Source: Coprobacter tertius (GTDB taxonomy: Bacteria > Bacteroidota > Bacteroidia > Bacteroidales > Coprobacteraceae). Taken from it: DNA of 64,000 bases. Both the position numbers and the translations under genes were made by a program. Numbering within the stretch: the first letter of the stretch is position 1; the number at the start of each line of letters is the position of its first letter. Where the stretch lies: assembly GCF_024330105.1 (NCBI RefSeq), contig NZ_JANDHW010000009.1, positions 1 through 64,000 on the forward strand. The letters run 5' to 3'. Under the pieces are notes generated by a model that had not been told where the DNA came from, ran no database searches, and was given only the letters and a program-made list of their open reading frames with translations. This document shows positions 8,790-18,542 of this stretch, in pieces.

Positions 8790-8825
8790 TGTTCGTTTTC
8801 GCACTTTTTTTGTTCATTCCCGCAC
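8790..8825. promoter_or_regulatory. Paired activator boxes between tolC and regulator genes
   Basis: TGTTCgttttCGCAC (8790-8804) and TGTTCattccCGCAC (8811-8825) have a 21-bp period. They are identical at all ten fixed bases to the boxes at 1696-1730. They stand between the divergent TolC operon and the response regulator, so the regulator could activate the efflux genes and modulate itself. Orientation relative to the target promoter is reversed compared with the ABC side, which fits a dimer site of imperfect symmetry. Confidence 0.65.
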
Positions 8826-8848
8826 ATACAACTTGTTATATTAATATG

Positions 8849-8856
8849 TATCTTTG
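8849..8856 (+). promoter_or_regulatory. -7 promoter element of the response regulator gene
   Basis: TATCTTTG lies 25 nt before the ATG at 8882 and matches the housekeeping consensus. TTG at 8833 is closer than the usual -33 spacing. The regulator pair thus appears to be expressed from a housekeeping promoter, unlike its presumed targets. Confidence 0.6.
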
Positions 8857-8881
8857 ACATATAAGCATTATTAAATAACCA

Positions 8882-10267
8882 ATGGATAAATTAGGAAAGA
8901 TCTTAATAATAGACGATAACGAGGATGTATTATTTGCCTTGAATCTGCTACTCGAACCTTATGCCGAAAAAATAAAAGTTACGACTCAACCCGAACGTAT
9001 CGAACATTTTATCAATACCTTCAATCCGGATATACTCTTGCTGGACATGAATTTCAGCAAAGATGCCAGCAGTGGACAAGAAGGTTTTTACTGGCTTGAG
9101 AAAATATTAAAGATAGATCCCGAAGCCATAGTTATTTTTATGACGGCTTATTCCGACACTGTAAATGCCGTAAAAGCTATTAAATGCGGTGCAACCGATT
9201 ATGTTTCGAAACCATGGCAAAAAGAAAGATTACTCGGGACATTATCTTCTGCAATGAAATTGAAAAAATCACGTACCGAAATAACTGTACTGAAACAACA
9301 GGTAGCATCACTGACCGACTCTGACAGAAAAAGTACGACTGAAATAATCGGAAGTTCTGATGCTATGCAGGATATATTCGAAACGATACAAAAATTATCT
9401 GAAACGGATACCAATATTCTTATATTAGGAGAAAACGGTACCGGTAAAGATCTTATTGCAAAAGCTATTTATCGTAATTCACTCAGAAAAAATGCAGTAT
9501 TCATTGAAATCGATATGGGTAGTATTCCCGAGAATTTATTCGAAAGCGAGTTATTCGGATATGAAAAAGGCGCCTTTACAGATGCTCGGAAAGAAAAATC
9601 GGGCCGTATGGAAATTGCCACGGGAGGTACTCTTTTTCTCGACGAAATCGGGAATCTGTCCCTAGCAATGCAAGCCAAGCTACTCACCGCAATCGAAAAA
9701 AAGAAAATATCGAAATTAGGCAGTACTCGAGATATCGATATAGATGTACGACTGATTTGTGCCACGAATACCGACCTTTATGCAATGGTGGAAGAAGGTC
9801 ACTTCAGACAAGATCTTCTATACCGTCTTAACACGATTGAGATTCATCTTCCACCTTTACGCGACCGGGGAAACGATATTATTTTATTGGCAAAACATTT
9901 TCTCGAAAAATATTCGAGAAAATATAAAAAACAAATCTCGGGACTCGGCCGGGATGCTCAAAAAAAATTAATGCAATACGCTTGGCCCGGTAATGTCAGG
10001 GAATTGCAACATGCGATAGAGCGAGCTGTAATTCTTTCCGACAATCGACAAATACTTCATGCCGAAAACTTTATGCTAAAGCCCCCTCATACAGAGAGAA
10101 AAATAGAAAATGACAATCTCAATCTCGGACAAATAGAGAAAAATACCATTGAGAAAGCTTTAAAAAGAAGTAATGGAAACATCAGTCGGGCAGCGCAATT
10201 ATTAGGAATAACCCGCTATTCTCTCTACCGTAAATTAGAAAAAGACAATGATACTACACAGCTATAA
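8882..10267 (+). CDS. Sigma-54-dependent response regulator, NtrC family
   Basis: This 461-residue activator has three parts. The receiver domain (1-121) carries the acidic pair D11/D12, phospho-acceptor D55, T88 and K110. The AAA+ sigma-54 interaction domain has Walker A GENGTGK (183-189), the sigma-54 loop GAFTDA (230-235, a variant of GAFTGA) and Walker B GGTLFLDE (249-256). A Fis-type helix-turn-helix occupies the last 45 residues (NGNISRAAQLLGITRYSLYRKLEK region). It should hydrolyse ATP to open sigma-54 promoters when phosphorylated by the kinase encoded next, whose gene overlaps by 20 nt. TGTTC-N5-CGCAC boxes before this gene and before the ABC operon are the likely binding sites. Confidence 0.95.
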   Translation: MDKLGKILIIDDNEDVLFALNLLLEPYAEKIKVTTQPERIEHFINTFNPDILLLDMNFSKDASSGQEGFYWLEKILKIDPEAIVIFMTAYSDTVNAVKAIKCGATDYVSKPWQKERLLGTLSSAMKLKKSRTEITVLKQQVASLTDSDRKSTTEIIGSSDAMQDIFETIQKLSETDTNILILGENGTGKDLIAKAIYRNSLRKNAVFIEIDMGSIPENLFESELFGYEKGAFTDARKEKSGRMEIATGGTLFLDEIGNLSLAMQAKLLTAIEKKKISKLGSTRDIDIDVRLICATNTDLYAMVEEGHFRQDLLYRLNTIEIHLPPLRDRGNDIILLAKHFLEKYSRKYKKQISGLGRDAQKKLMQYAWPGNVRELQHAIERAVILSDNRQILHAENFMLKPPHTERKIENDNLNLGQIEKNTIEKALKRSNGNISRAAQLLGITRYSLYRKLEKDNDTTQL

Positions 10268-11579
10268 ATCTAAAATAACAGGATATACATTAACAATTGT
10301 TTTTTTCTCGATAATTTCCGTATTATCCTATATACACCAATTATATTTTACCACAACATTTGCAATAGCCGCTTTATTTATTACGGCTTATTTACTTTAC
10401 CGGCAATTGATAAAATGTATTTCGATGACTGAAAGGCTTGTTTCGGCTTTCGAATACTCCGATTTCGACCTCTCCTTTCACCATTCGGCAAACGAAAAAG
10501 AATTACGGCAATTATCGGGAATAATATCAAATGTAATATATACACATCGCTCAAAACTAAAAGAACTCGAAACTAAACTACAATATTTCAACACCCTCTT
10601 AGGACGTATTGATTTTGGATTAATGGTGATTAACAAAAATGGAGAAATAGAATGGATGAACTCAGCCGCCCGCACTGAATTAAGGATGAATAATCCGGTT
10701 AAAGTGTCGGATTTAGCCTTTTTTCATCCAGATCTTCCCCCAATATTATCAAACTTGAAAGCCGGAGAAATAAAAATTATAACTATAAACCGAAGTGGTT
10801 TTTCTTATGAAATTATTATCTCTGCCATCACGCTTACAATCCAGGGGAAAAAACTGCTGCTCGTCAGTCTTAAAAATATACAATCTCTTGTTGAGGAAAC
10901 CGAAATAGAAGCCTGGAAAAAATTAATCAGAGTTCTCACACACGAAATAATGAATACTCTCGCACCCATTATTTCTCTATCTGAAACAGCCGTCGAAAGA
11001 TTAAAAGGAAATTCAGAAAAAGACTTCTCTGTACTTGGCCAAATCATGCAAACTATACATCGCAGAAGTACCGGATTACTCAATTTTGTGGAGAATTATC
11101 GAAAACTGACCCGGATTCCAGCACCCGAGTTTTCTTGTATTCCCGTAAACGAATTATTCGATGATGTTGAAAAACTGACCACTAATCTTAGGGCCGATAT
11201 CATTTTTTCTTTAAAATCAAAAGACATATCGGTAATAGGCGACAGAGCTATGATTGAGCAGGTTCTTCTGAACCTCATAAAAAATGCAGCCGAATCAGGA
11301 AATAAAACACAACAGGTATCTATCATTGTTGAAGCTATAAATTCCATCGGATTTACAATTATTGCCGTGTCTGACAACGGCAAGGGAATAGTTCCTGAAG
11401 CTCTTGATAAAATATTTATCCCATTTTATACTACCAAAACAGGAGGATCAGGTATAGGGTTAAACTTATGTAAACAAATCATGAGATTACATGGCGGCTC
11501 CATAAGGGTAACTTCTAAAGAAGGAAAAGGCAGTCGTTTTACACTAATTTTCAGCAAATTTTCCCATAAAGCCAATTGA
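10248..11579 (+). CDS. NtrY/AtoS-like membrane sensor histidine kinase
   Basis: The 443-residue sensor has two membrane helices at the N-terminus (about residues 13-30 and 35-53) with almost no periplasmic loop, so it probably senses within the membrane or cytosol. A HAMP-like linker and a PAS domain (about 105-205) follow. The dimerisation/phospho-acceptor helix carries H232 in VLTHEIMNTLAPI, and the ATPase domain has the N box NLIKNAAES, DNGKGI and GGSGIGLNLCKQIM. Its start ATG lies inside the regulator gene (20-nt overlap), implying translational coupling and one-to-one signalling. In this arrangement the kinase is the direct partner of the sigma-54 activator. Confidence 0.92.
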   Translation: MILHSYKSKITGYTLTIVFFSIISVLSYIHQLYFTTTFAIAALFITAYLLYRQLIKCISMTERLVSAFEYSDFDLSFHHSANEKELRQLSGIISNVIYTHRSKLKELETKLQYFNTLLGRIDFGLMVINKNGEIEWMNSAARTELRMNNPVKVSDLAFFHPDLPPILSNLKAGEIKIITINRSGFSYEIIISAITLTIQGKKLLLVSLKNIQSLVEETEIEAWKKLIRVLTHEIMNTLAPIISLSETAVERLKGNSEKDFSVLGQIMQTIHRRSTGLLNFVENYRKLTRIPAPEFSCIPVNELFDDVEKLTTNLRADIIFSLKSKDISVIGDRAMIEQVLLNLIKNAAESGNKTQQVSIIVEAINSIGFTIIAVSDNGKGIVPEALDKIFIPFYTTKTGGSGIGLNLCKQIMRLHGGSIRVTSKEGKGSRFTLIFSKFSHKAN

Positions 11580-11711
11580 TCGAAATCGAAAAATAACTTT
11601 TCATCAGTAATATGCTATTTCTTAATTAAGGTAAAAGTCGTTATCCGATATCATTTATTCATCATATTTTAAGCCAATATACAATGCTATTATAAGTAAA
11701 ACCGATTATAC

Positions 11712-11754
11712 AAAAACAAAAAGGATCGCGATATATGCGATCCTTTTTGTTTTT
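11712..11754. terminator. Bidirectional terminator between kinase gene and rplQ
   Basis: An 18-bp perfect inverted repeat (arms 11712-11729 and 11737-11754, loop 7 nt) has a GGATCGC/GCGATCC core flanked by A-rich and T-rich arms. It can stop both the plus-strand two-component transcript and the minus-strand ribosomal superoperon. Confidence 0.85.
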
Positions 11755-11771
11755 ATAGAACAAATATTCTC

Positions 11772-12293
11772 TTATTCAGCAGCGGGAGCAGCAGCTTCGG
11801 CAGCAGGAGCCTCCGGAGTTGCGGGAGTCTCAGTTGCAGGAGCGGAAGCAGCCTCAGTAGCAGCAGGAGTAGCCGCCTTTTTAGAACGACGAGTACGAGT
11901 CGTTTTCTTGGTTGCTTTTTCCTTCAGCATATTCTCATTATAGTCAACGAGTTCGATAAAGCACATTTTAGCATTATCACCAATACGGTTACCAGTTTTC
12001 AAAATACGGGTATAACCGCCCGGACGATCAGCTATTTTTGTAGCTACCTCTTTGAAAAGTTCCGTCACGGCATACTTATTCTGCAGGTAACTAAATACCA
12101 CCCTTCGTGAAGCAGTAGTATCTTCTTTTGCTCTGTTGATGAGAGGTTCGGCGTACATTCTCAAAGCTTTAGCCTTAGCCAAGGTCGTAAAAATTCTCTT
12201 GTGAAGAATTAAAGAACTGGTCATATTCGACAATAAAGCGTCTCTGTGAGATTTCGTACGACTTAAATGATTGAATTTTTTATTATGTCTCAT
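11772..12293 (-). CDS. rplQ: 50S ribosomal protein L17
   Basis: The core (about residues 1-120) begins [20 protein letters not shown], the conserved L17 start, and lies around the peptide exit tunnel in ribosomes. Residues from about 125 form a basic stretch followed by a low-complexity tail rich in Ala, Pro, Glu and Thr, bringing the length to 173 against about 120-130 in Proteobacteria. Such tails are common in Bacteroidetes L17. It is the last gene of the superoperon, 6 nt after rpoA. Confidence 0.97.
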   Translation of the reverse strand: MRHNKKFNHLSRTKSHRDALLSNMTSSLILHKRIFTTLAKAKALRMYAEPLINRAKEDTTASRRVVFSYLQNKYAVTELFKEVATKIADRPGGYTRILKTGNRIGDNAKMCFIELVDYNENMLKEKATKKTTRTRRSKKAATPAATEAASAPATETPATPEAPAAEAAAPAAE

Positions 12294-12299
12294 TGTGTC

Positions 12300-13292
12300 T
12301 TACTCTTTATCTAATTTATACTTCGAGATGTCCATACCGAAAGACAAGTTCAGGTTGGCCAGGAGTTCATCCAACTCGGTAAGAGACTTCTTACCGAAGT
12401 TACGGAATTTAAGCAAGTCGGTTTTATTAAATACAACCAATTCGCCCAAAGTCTCAACATCTGCCGATTTAAGACAGTTGAGGGCACGTACCGACAAATC
12501 CATATCGACGAGTTTCGTTTTCAGCAGCTGACGCATATGCAACACTTCTTCATCGAACTCTTCGTTACCATCGATATCGGTTGTCTCAAGCGTGATTTTC
12601 TCATCAGAGAACAACATAAAGTGGTAAATCAGGATTTTAGCAGCCTCTTTTAAAGCCTCTTTCGGATGGATAGATCCATCAGTCGTAATTTCTAATACCA
12701 GTTTTTCGTAGTCGGTTTTTTGTTCTACGCGGAAGTTTTCCACTGCATATTTCACGTTCCGGATAGGAGTGAAAATAGAATCGATGGGAATAACATTCAC
12801 TTCGTCGTTTTCATTTCGGTTTTCCTCTGCCGGAACATAACCACGACCTTTATTTATCGTTATATCGATTTGGAAACTTGCGCTTGAATCCATGTGGCAG
12901 ATCACCTGATCGGGATTCAACACCTCGAAACCGGTGAGATATTTACCAATGTCTCCTGCCTTGAACACTTCCGTACCCGAAACAGCAATGGTAACTTTCT
13001 CATTCTCGATTTCTTCGACAATCTGTTTGAAACGAACCTTTTTCAGATTCAGAATCATATTTGTTACGTCCTCGATAACGCCGGGAACGGTTGCGAACTC
13101 ATGCTCAACCCCATCGATACGTATCGAGGTGATAGCAAAACCTTCGAGTGAAGAAAGGAGTATACGGCGTAAAGCATTACCTACGGTAACGCCATAACCG
13201 GGCTCCAACGGACGAAATTCGAATTTACCGAAAAATGCGTCCGCCTCCAACATTAAAACTTTATCGGGTTTTTGAAATGCTAATATAGCCAT
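12300..13292 (-). CDS. rpoA: RNA polymerase alpha subunit
   Basis: The 330-residue protein has the N-terminal assembly domain ([23 protein letters not shown] at about 27-49, the dimerisation signature) and a complete C-terminal domain with helix-hairpin-helix residues [23 protein letters not shown] (about 280-303) for DNA and activator contact. It lies between rpsD and rplQ, as in the alpha operon of most bacteria. Nothing is missing or fused. Confidence 0.98.
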   Translation of the reverse strand: MAILAFQKPDKVLMLEADAFFGKFEFRPLEPGYGVTVGNALRRILLSSLEGFAITSIRIDGVEHEFATVPGVIEDVTNMILNLKKVRFKQIVEEIENEKVTIAVSGTEVFKAGDIGKYLTGFEVLNPDQVICHMDSSASFQIDITINKGRGYVPAEENRNENDEVNVIPIDSIFTPIRNVKYAVENFRVEQKTDYEKLVLEITTDGSIHPKEALKEAAKILIYHFMLFSDEKITLETTDIDGNEEFDEEVLHMRQLLKTKLVDMDLSVRALNCLKSADVETLGELVVFNKTDLLKFRNFGKKSLTELDELLANLNLSFGMDISKYKLDKE

Positions 13293-13303
13293 GGAATCAT
13301 TTA

Positions 13304-13909
13304 TTATTTAGAATACAATTCTACGATCAACTGTTCTTTAATGTTTTCGGGAATGTCTGCTCTTTCGGGCAAATGTAAAAATTTACCGCTGACCGAATTC
13401 TGGTCCCACTCAATCCAAGGATATTTGCTGTGATTAAAACCAGAAAGAGCATCGGCAATCACTTCAAGCGATTTTGCCTTTTCGCGAACACCGATTATCT
13501 GCCCCGGTTTTACCGAGTAAGAAGGAATGTTCACCACTTTGCCGTCAACAACGATATGTCTGTGCGAAACCAACTGACGGGCCGCAGCTCTGGTAGGAGC
13601 GATACCCATGCGGAATACGACATTGTCTAAGCGAGCTTCGAGAAGTTGTAACAACACCTCGCCTTTAATACCTTTGGTACGAGATGCTTTTTCAAACAAA
13701 TTACGGAATTGTTTCTCCAATACGCCGTAAGTATATTTTGCTTTTTGCTTCTCGCGAAGCTGGATACCATATTCAGAAGTTTTTCTTCTTTTATTTGCAC
13801 CGTGCTGTCCGGGAGGATAGTTTTTCTTCGACAATACTTTGTCGGGGCCGAAAATAGCCTCCCCAAATTTACGGGCGATTTTTGTCTTAGGTCCGGTATA
13901 TCTTGCCAT
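13304..13909 (-). CDS. rpsD: 30S ribosomal protein S4
   Basis: The 201-residue primary 16S-binding protein has an S4 RNA-binding domain at about residues 92-155 ([24 protein letters not shown]). The N-terminus lacks the zinc cysteines of some S4 forms, so this is the zinc-free version. It follows rpsK after an unusually long gap of 119 nt for this operon. In E. coli S4 represses the alpha operon; whether it does so here is unknown. Confidence 0.98.
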   Translation of the reverse strand: MARYTGPKTKIARKFGEAIFGPDKVLSKKNYPPGQHGANKRRKTSEYGIQLREKQKAKYTYGVLEKQFRNLFEKASRTKGIKGEVLLQLLEARLDNVVFRMGIAPTRAAARQLVSHRHIVVDGKVVNIPSYSVKPGQIIGVREKAKSLEVIADALSGFNHSKYPWIEWDQNSVSGKFLHLPERADIPENIKEQLIVELYSK

Positions 13910-14028
13910 TTCTAAATCTTTTTATAATTTATAATTACGGAATCCCGGAATAGTGCAGCCGCGATTGCAGAGAGGAGAAAAATGCAATCTATTCACAATC
14001 CTTGATTCACTCTTTATCAAAAGAAAAA
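13910..14028 (-). other. rpsK-rpsD spacer with a small hairpin
   Basis: At 119 nt this is the longest gap within the spc-alpha part of the operon. It contains a 7-bp inverted repeat GATTGCA/TGCAATC (13963-13969 and 13983-13989). No TAnnTTTG promoter was found on the minus strand. It could be a leader element acting on S4, rpoA and L17 expression; this is inference. Confidence 0.35.
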
Positions 14029-14418
14029 TTATACTCTTCTTCTTTTAGGAGGACGACATCCGTTATGTGGAAGGGGAGTAACGTCGATAATCTCAGTTAC
14101 TTCGATACCTGCACCGTGAACCGTTCTGATTGCTGATTCACGACCGTTACCGGGACCTTTCACATACGCTTTCACTTTTCTCAATCCCAGATCAAAGGCT
14201 ACTTTTGCACAATCCTGAGCGGCCATCTGAGCAGCATAAGGAGTGTTTTTCTTCGACCCTCTGAATCCCATCTTACCGGCCGATGACCAAGAGATCACCT
14301 GACCTTCACTATTGGCAAGTGATACGATAATGTTATTGAAAGAAGAATGTACATGTAACTGACCGACTGCATCGACCTTCACATTTCTCTTCTTTGTTGC
14401 GACTGTCTTTTTTGCCAT
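14029..14418 (-). CDS. rpsK: 30S ribosomal protein S11
   Basis: The 129-residue platform protein has the signatures [20 protein letters not shown] and the C-terminal [18 protein letters not shown], both diagnostic of S11. It lies 9 nt after rpsM. Length is normal. Confidence 0.98.
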   Translation of the reverse strand: MAKKTVATKKRNVKVDAVGQLHVHSSFNNIIVSLANSEGQVISWSSAGKMGFRGSKKNTPYAAQMAAQDCAKVAFDLGLRKVKAYVKGPGNGRESAIRTVHGAGIEVTEIIDVTPLPHNGCRPPKRRRV

Positions 14419-14427
14419 ACTTACTTA

Positions 14428-14808
14428 TTATTTAGTAGCTTTTTTCTTATTAGCAACTGTTTTCTTTCTACCCTTACGTGTACGGGCATTATTTTTCGTA
14501 CTCTGACCTCTCACGGGCAGACCGTTACGATGACGGATACCACGATAACAACCGATATCCATGAGACGTTTGATATTGAGCTGTACTTCAGAGCGAAGAT
14601 CTCCTTCTACTTTATACTCGTTACCGATGATCTCACGTACTTTCGCCGACTGCTCGTCGGTCCAGTCTTTCACCTTGATATTTTTATCAATACCGGCCTT
14701 TTCCAAAATGGTATTTGATGCGCTGCGGCCTATTCCATAGATATAGGTCAACGCGATTTCGCCTCTTTTATTTTGCGGCAAGTCTACTCCAACTATTCTT
14801 ATAGCCAT
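14428..14808 (-). CDS. rpsM: 30S ribosomal protein S13
   Basis: The 126-residue subunit-head protein starts [20 protein letters not shown] and contains [20 protein letters not shown], the conserved rRNA-binding region. It contacts the large subunit and P-site tRNA. It follows rpmJ within the alpha segment. Confidence 0.98.
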   Translation of the reverse strand: MAIRIVGVDLPQNKRGEIALTYIYGIGRSASNTILEKAGIDKNIKVKDWTDEQSAKVREIIGNEYKVEGDLRSEVQLNIKRLMDIGCYRGIRHRNGLPVRGQSTKNNARTRKGRKKTVANKKKATK

Positions 14809-14841
14809 ATAATAGAAAAATTATTTTGCAAAAATAATAAA

Positions 14842-14958
14842 TTATCCTTGACGTTGTTTATACTTAGGATTTTTCTTGTTAATAATATACAAGCGGCCAT
14901 TTCTTCTAACGATTTTGCAATCGGGCGTACGCTTTTTCAATGATGCTCTTACTTTCAT
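14842..14958 (-). CDS. rpmJ: 50S ribosomal protein L36, zinc-free form
   Basis: This 38-residue protein runs from [19 protein letters not shown] to PKYKQRQG. Three of the four zinc ligands of the classical L36 (CCCH) are replaced (Thr, Asn, Tyr) and only one Cys remains, so it is the C-minus type usual in Bacteroidetes. It lies between infA (11 nt upstream) and rpsM. Confidence 0.96.
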   Translation of the reverse strand: MKVRASLKKRTPDCKIVRRNGRLYIINKKNPKYKQRQG

Positions 14959-14969
14959 ATCTTTTTGTA

Positions 14970-15188
14970 TTATTTATATCTAAAAGCAATTCTTCCTTTG
15001 GAAAGATCATAGGGTGACATTTCTACACGCACCTTGTCCCCCGGGAGTATTTTTATATAATGCATACGCATTTTCCCCGAAATATGGGCAGTAATCTCAT
15101 GACCGTTTTCGAGTTCTACCCGGAACATAGCATTCGATAATGCCTCTACGATAACTCCGTCTTGTTCTATTGCTGATTGTTTTGCCAT
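14970..15188 (-). CDS. infA: Translation initiation factor IF-1
   Basis: The 72-residue OB-fold protein starts [20 protein letters not shown] and ends in [15 protein letters not shown], typical of IF-1. It occupies the ribosomal A site during initiation. It is 9 nt downstream of map. Confidence 0.98.
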   Translation of the reverse strand: MAKQSAIEQDGVIVEALSNAMFRVELENGHEITAHISGKMRMHYIKILPGDKVRVEMSPYDLSKGRIAFRYK

Positions 15189-15197
15189 ATATAAAAA

Positions 15198-15980
15198 TTA
15201 AATTGTTTTATCTCCTAAAACTTCTTCTACAAACTGGAAAGACGACAAAATGTCGGCTTTTCCCTCACGAATGGCCACCGTATGCTCGAAATGAGCCGAC
15301 GGCTTCCGGTCTCGCGTGCGGGTTGTCCAGCCATCACGTTCGATAACGATATTACGCGAACCTAAATTTATCATCGGTTCTATTGCGATACACATGCCGT
15401 TTTTCAGCAGCGGACCGCATCCCCGGCGTCCGTAATTAGGAACTTCAGGATCTTCGTGCAGGCGTTTTCCGATACCATGACCGCAAAGTTCCCTGACAAC
15501 ACTATAACCCTTTTGTTCGCAATATGTTTGAATTGCGTTGCTGATATCTCCGATTCGTTTTCCTTCAACAGCTTGTTCAATTCCGATATAGAGCGATTCT
15601 TTCGTGGTTTTCAGCAACTGCTTAACATCGTAAGCGACTTCCCCGACACAAAAAGTGTATGCAGAATCTCCGTTAAAACCGTTTTTTACAACTCCGCAAT
15701 CTACCGATACGACGTCGCCATCTTTCAGTTCGTAATTCGAAGGTATGCCATGCACCACTTGTTCATTGACCGATATACACAAAGAGTTTGGAAAACCGCC
15801 GTATCCTAAAAATCCGGGAACGGCACCATGGTCTCTGATAAATTCTTCGGCAATCTTGTCAAGTTTCAGCGTTGTAATCCCCGGAGCTATCCATTTGGCG
15901 ACTTCGCCTAATGTCATCCCCACCAGAAGATTACTCTCACGCATCAACTCTATTTCATCGTCTGTTTTAAGATAAATCAT
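15198..15980 (-). CDS. map: Methionine aminopeptidase, type I
   Basis: The 260-residue dinuclear metalloenzyme removes N-terminal methionine from nascent proteins. Expected metal ligands are visible: D in VVSVDCG, D in GFNGDSAYTF, H in CGHGIGKRLHEDPEVPN, E in IAIEPM and E in FEHTVAI. The pita-bread fold begins at about residue 8. There is no N-terminal extension. It follows secY by 35 nt; adk, often found between secY and map in other phyla, is absent. Confidence 0.97.
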   Translation of the reverse strand: MIYLKTDDEIELMRESNLLVGMTLGEVAKWIAPGITTLKLDKIAEEFIRDHGAVPGFLGYGGFPNSLCISVNEQVVHGIPSNYELKDGDVVSVDCGVVKNGFNGDSAYTFCVGEVAYDVKQLLKTTKESLYIGIEQAVEGKRIGDISNAIQTYCEQKGYSVVRELCGHGIGKRLHEDPEVPNYGRRGCGPLLKNGMCIAIEPMINLGSRNIVIERDGWTTRTRDRKPSAHFEHTVAIREGKADILSSFQFVEEVLGDKTI

Positions 15981-16015
15981 TTTTATACTCCTACTTAACT
16001 AAACTTTATAACGGT

Positions 16016-17347
16016 TTAATAAGCGGCAATCGAGCCCGTACGTCCCTTAATCTTTCCCGATTTCAGGAGTCCGTCATAATGACGCATCATTAAATGACTC
16101 TCAATCTGTTGCAAAGTATCAAGAACTACACCCACCAGGATGAGTAACGAGGTACCTCCAAAGAATTGTGAAAATTCCATGCTGATACCGGCGATCTGTG
16201 CAAACGCTGGCATAATAGCCACGATTGCCAAGAAAATAGATCCGGGCAATGTTATGCGCGACATGATCGAATCGAGATACGAAGCCGTTTGTTTACCCGG
16301 TTTAATACCCGGTATAAAACCATTATTACGTTTCATATCTTCTGCCATTTGAGTAGGTTGCACCGTGATTGCCGTATAAAAATACGTAAAGATAATAATC
16401 AGAAAAGCAAACACGAAATTATACCAAAAACCGGTATTGTTCATAAATGAACGTGCAAATGCGCTCGAGGCATTCTCTGGAGAGAAACCTACCAGCGTAA
16501 TAGGGATAAACATAATAGCCTGTGCAAAGATAATAGGCATTACACCTGCGGTATTTACCTTCAGAGGAATGTATTGTCTTGCTCCACCATATTGCTTATT
16601 ACCTACTACTCTCTTAGCATATTGTACAGGAACCTTACGGGTACCCTGTACGAGCAGTATCGATGCAGAAATTACGAATAATAAGAAAACGATCTCGGCC
16701 AGGAACATAACCAAACCTCCCGAAGTCGTAGCCGTACGCATGATAAACTCCTGTACGAGCGCTTTGGGAAGACGGGCGATGATACCTACCAGGATTATGA
16801 ATGAAATACCGTTACCAATACCCTTATCGGTAATACGTTCACCCAACCACATGATAAACATACTGCCGGCGGCAAGAATGATCGTAGAAGAAACTATAAA
16901 CATAAAATCGGCCGGAAACGCTCCTTGCATCTGTACCCTCAGATTGACCAAATATGACGGGCCCTGAATAAGCAGAATGGCTACAGTAAGATAACGCGTG
17001 TACTGATTGAGCTTACGGCGTCCGCTTTCACCTTCCCGTTGCAATTTCTGAAAATGTGGGAGAGCCATACCCAGCAACTGGATTACGATAGATGCCGAGA
17101 TGTAAGGCATGATCCCCAATGCAAATATAGATGCGTTGGAGAATGCACCTCCCGAGAACATATCCAGTAACTGCAAAAGACCGCCACGGGTCTGGTTCTG
17201 CAAATTGGTTAAGAACTCCGGATCGATACCCGGTAATACGACATACGTACCGGCCCGGTATACCATCACGAAAAGAATGGTCGTGAGGATCCGGTTTCTC
17301 AGATCCTCGATCTTCCATATGTTTTTTATAGTTTCAATTGCTCTCAT
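16016..17347 (-). CDS. secY: Protein translocase subunit SecY
   Basis: This 443-residue inner-membrane channel has ten predicted membrane helices. The SecY signature ISASIVIQLLGMALPHFQKL (about 82-101) and the cytosolic loop GKQTASYLDSIMSRITLPGS are seen. It forms the Sec translocon with SecE and SecG. It starts 4 nt after rplO, so translation is tightly coupled to the ribosomal genes. Confidence 0.98.
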   Translation of the reverse strand: MRAIETIKNIWKIEDLRNRILTTILFVMVYRAGTYVVLPGIDPEFLTNLQNQTRGGLLQLLDMFSGGAFSNASIFALGIMPYISASIVIQLLGMALPHFQKLQREGESGRRKLNQYTRYLTVAILLIQGPSYLVNLRVQMQGAFPADFMFIVSSTIILAAGSMFIMWLGERITDKGIGNGISFIILVGIIARLPKALVQEFIMRTATTSGGLVMFLAEIVFLLFVISASILLVQGTRKVPVQYAKRVVGNKQYGGARQYIPLKVNTAGVMPIIFAQAIMFIPITLVGFSPENASSAFARSFMNNTGFWYNFVFAFLIIIFTYFYTAITVQPTQMAEDMKRNNGFIPGIKPGKQTASYLDSIMSRITLPGSIFLAIVAIMPAFAQIAGISMEFSQFFGGTSLLILVGVVLDTLQQIESHLMMRHYDGLLKSGKIKGRTGSIAAY

Positions 17348-17351
17348 GGGT

Positions 17352-17798
17352 TTAGAGTTTAACTACGGTTCCACCTGCGGCTGTGATGGCAGCTTCAGCC
17401 GATTTAGAAAAGGCATGAGCCGTAACTTCTAATTTCGACGAAATGGCACCTTTGCCAAGAATTTTTACCAATTGGTTTGTAGAAACGAATCCAGCTTCGA
17501 TCAAAGTATCGATACCGATTTTATCAAGTCCTTTGGCTGTTGCCAGAGCCTGTAATGTATCGATATTTATTGCTTTGTACTCAACCCGGTTAATGTTTTT
17601 AAAACCAAATTTAGGAACACGACGCTGCAATGGCATTTGTCCTCCCTCAAAACCGACTTTCTTTGAATAACCCGATCTTGATTTGGCTCCTTTATGACCT
17701 CTTGTAGAAGTTCCGCCCAAACCCGAACCGGAACCACGTCCGATTCTCTTTCTGGTTTTTGTAGAACCTACTGCAGGTTTTAAATTACTCAAGTCCAT
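17352..17798 (-). CDS. rplO: 50S ribosomal protein L15
   Basis: The 148-residue protein has the Gly/Arg-rich N-terminus TRKRIGRGSGSGLGGTSTRG and the C-terminal KVEVTAHAFSKSAEAAITAAGG-type L15 signature (here SKLEVTAHAFSKSAEAA). It is a late 50S assembly protein. Normal length. Confidence 0.98.
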   Translation of the reverse strand: MDLSNLKPAVGSTKTRKRIGRGSGSGLGGTSTRGHKGAKSRSGYSKKVGFEGGQMPLQRRVPKFGFKNINRVEYKAINIDTLQALATAKGLDKIGIDTLIEAGFVSTNQLVKILGKGAISSKLEVTAHAFSKSAEAAITAAGGTVVKL

Positions 17799-17824
17799 AT
17801 TGCTAATTTTTTTCTTCGATGAAT

Positions 17825-18001
17825 TTACTCTACTACTACAATTAAATGTTTCACCTTATCCACCATTCCCAATATCTGGGGAGTGGCTTTATGCTCAACG
17901 ATCTGATTCAATTTTCTCAGACCCAAAGCATCCAAAGTTCTTTTCTGAACGGCGGGACATTTAATTCTGCTTTTTACTTGTTTAATCTTGATAGTTTCCA
18001 T
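17825..18001 (-). CDS. rpmD: 50S ribosomal protein L30
   Basis: The protein is 58 residues from METIKIKQVKSRIKC. An upstream in-frame ATG at 18016 would add five residues (MEGQI), but L30 family members begin with the beta strand ETIKIKQ, so 18001 is chosen. It binds near 5S rRNA. It lies 17 nt after rpsE. Confidence 0.96.
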   Translation of the reverse strand: METIKIKQVKSRIKCPAVQKRTLDALGLRKLNQIVEHKATPQILGMVDKVKHLIVVVE

Positions 18002-18018
18002 TATCTGACCCTCCAATA

Positions 18019-18537
18019 TTAACCTTTAAATACTTTTTCCAATGCTACTCCACGGTTCTGAGCCACAGTATAAGCATCTCTTAATTCACTCAAAGCGGCC
18101 ATAGTAGCTTTTACCAGGTTATGGGGGTTAGACGAACCTTTCGATTTTGCAAGCACGTCGGTTACACCAACACTTTCGAGTACGGCACGCATAGCACCAC
18201 CGGCTTTTACCCCGGTACCGTGAGATGCAGGTTTCAGATAAACCAATGCACCGCCAAATTTAGCAAGCTGTTCATGAGGGATAGTGCCTTTACGCACCGG
18301 AACCTGGATCAGGTTTTTCTTAGCAGCTTCCACGCCTTTAGCTATGGCAGTCGTTACCTCACTGGCTTTACCCAGCCCCCAGCCTACGATACCGTCTTCG
18401 TTACCTACAACGACGATAGCCGAAAAGCTGAACGTACGTCCACCTTTTGTTACTTTCGTTACGCGGTTGATCGCTACCAGTCTGTCTTTTAATTCTAAAT
18501 CGTTGGTCGATTTAACTCTTTTATTTATTCCTGCCAT
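18019..18537 (-). CDS. rpsE: 30S ribosomal protein S5
   Basis: The 172-residue protein has the double-stranded RNA-binding domain ([20 protein letters not shown], about 20-39) and the S5 C-terminal domain ([20 protein letters not shown]). The start [10 protein letters not shown] at 18537 matches the family; an ATG at 18543, overlapping the rplR stop, is the alternative. It takes part in decoding accuracy. Confidence 0.97.
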   Translation of the reverse strand: MAGINKRVKSTNDLELKDRLVAINRVTKVTKGGRTFSFSAIVVVGNEDGIVGWGLGKASEVTTAIAKGVEAAKKNLIQVPVRKGTIPHEQLAKFGGALVYLKPASHGTGVKAGGAMRAVLESVGVTDVLAKSKGSSNPHNLVKATMAALSELRDAYTVAQNRGVALEKVFKG

Positions 18538-18542
18538 GTTCA

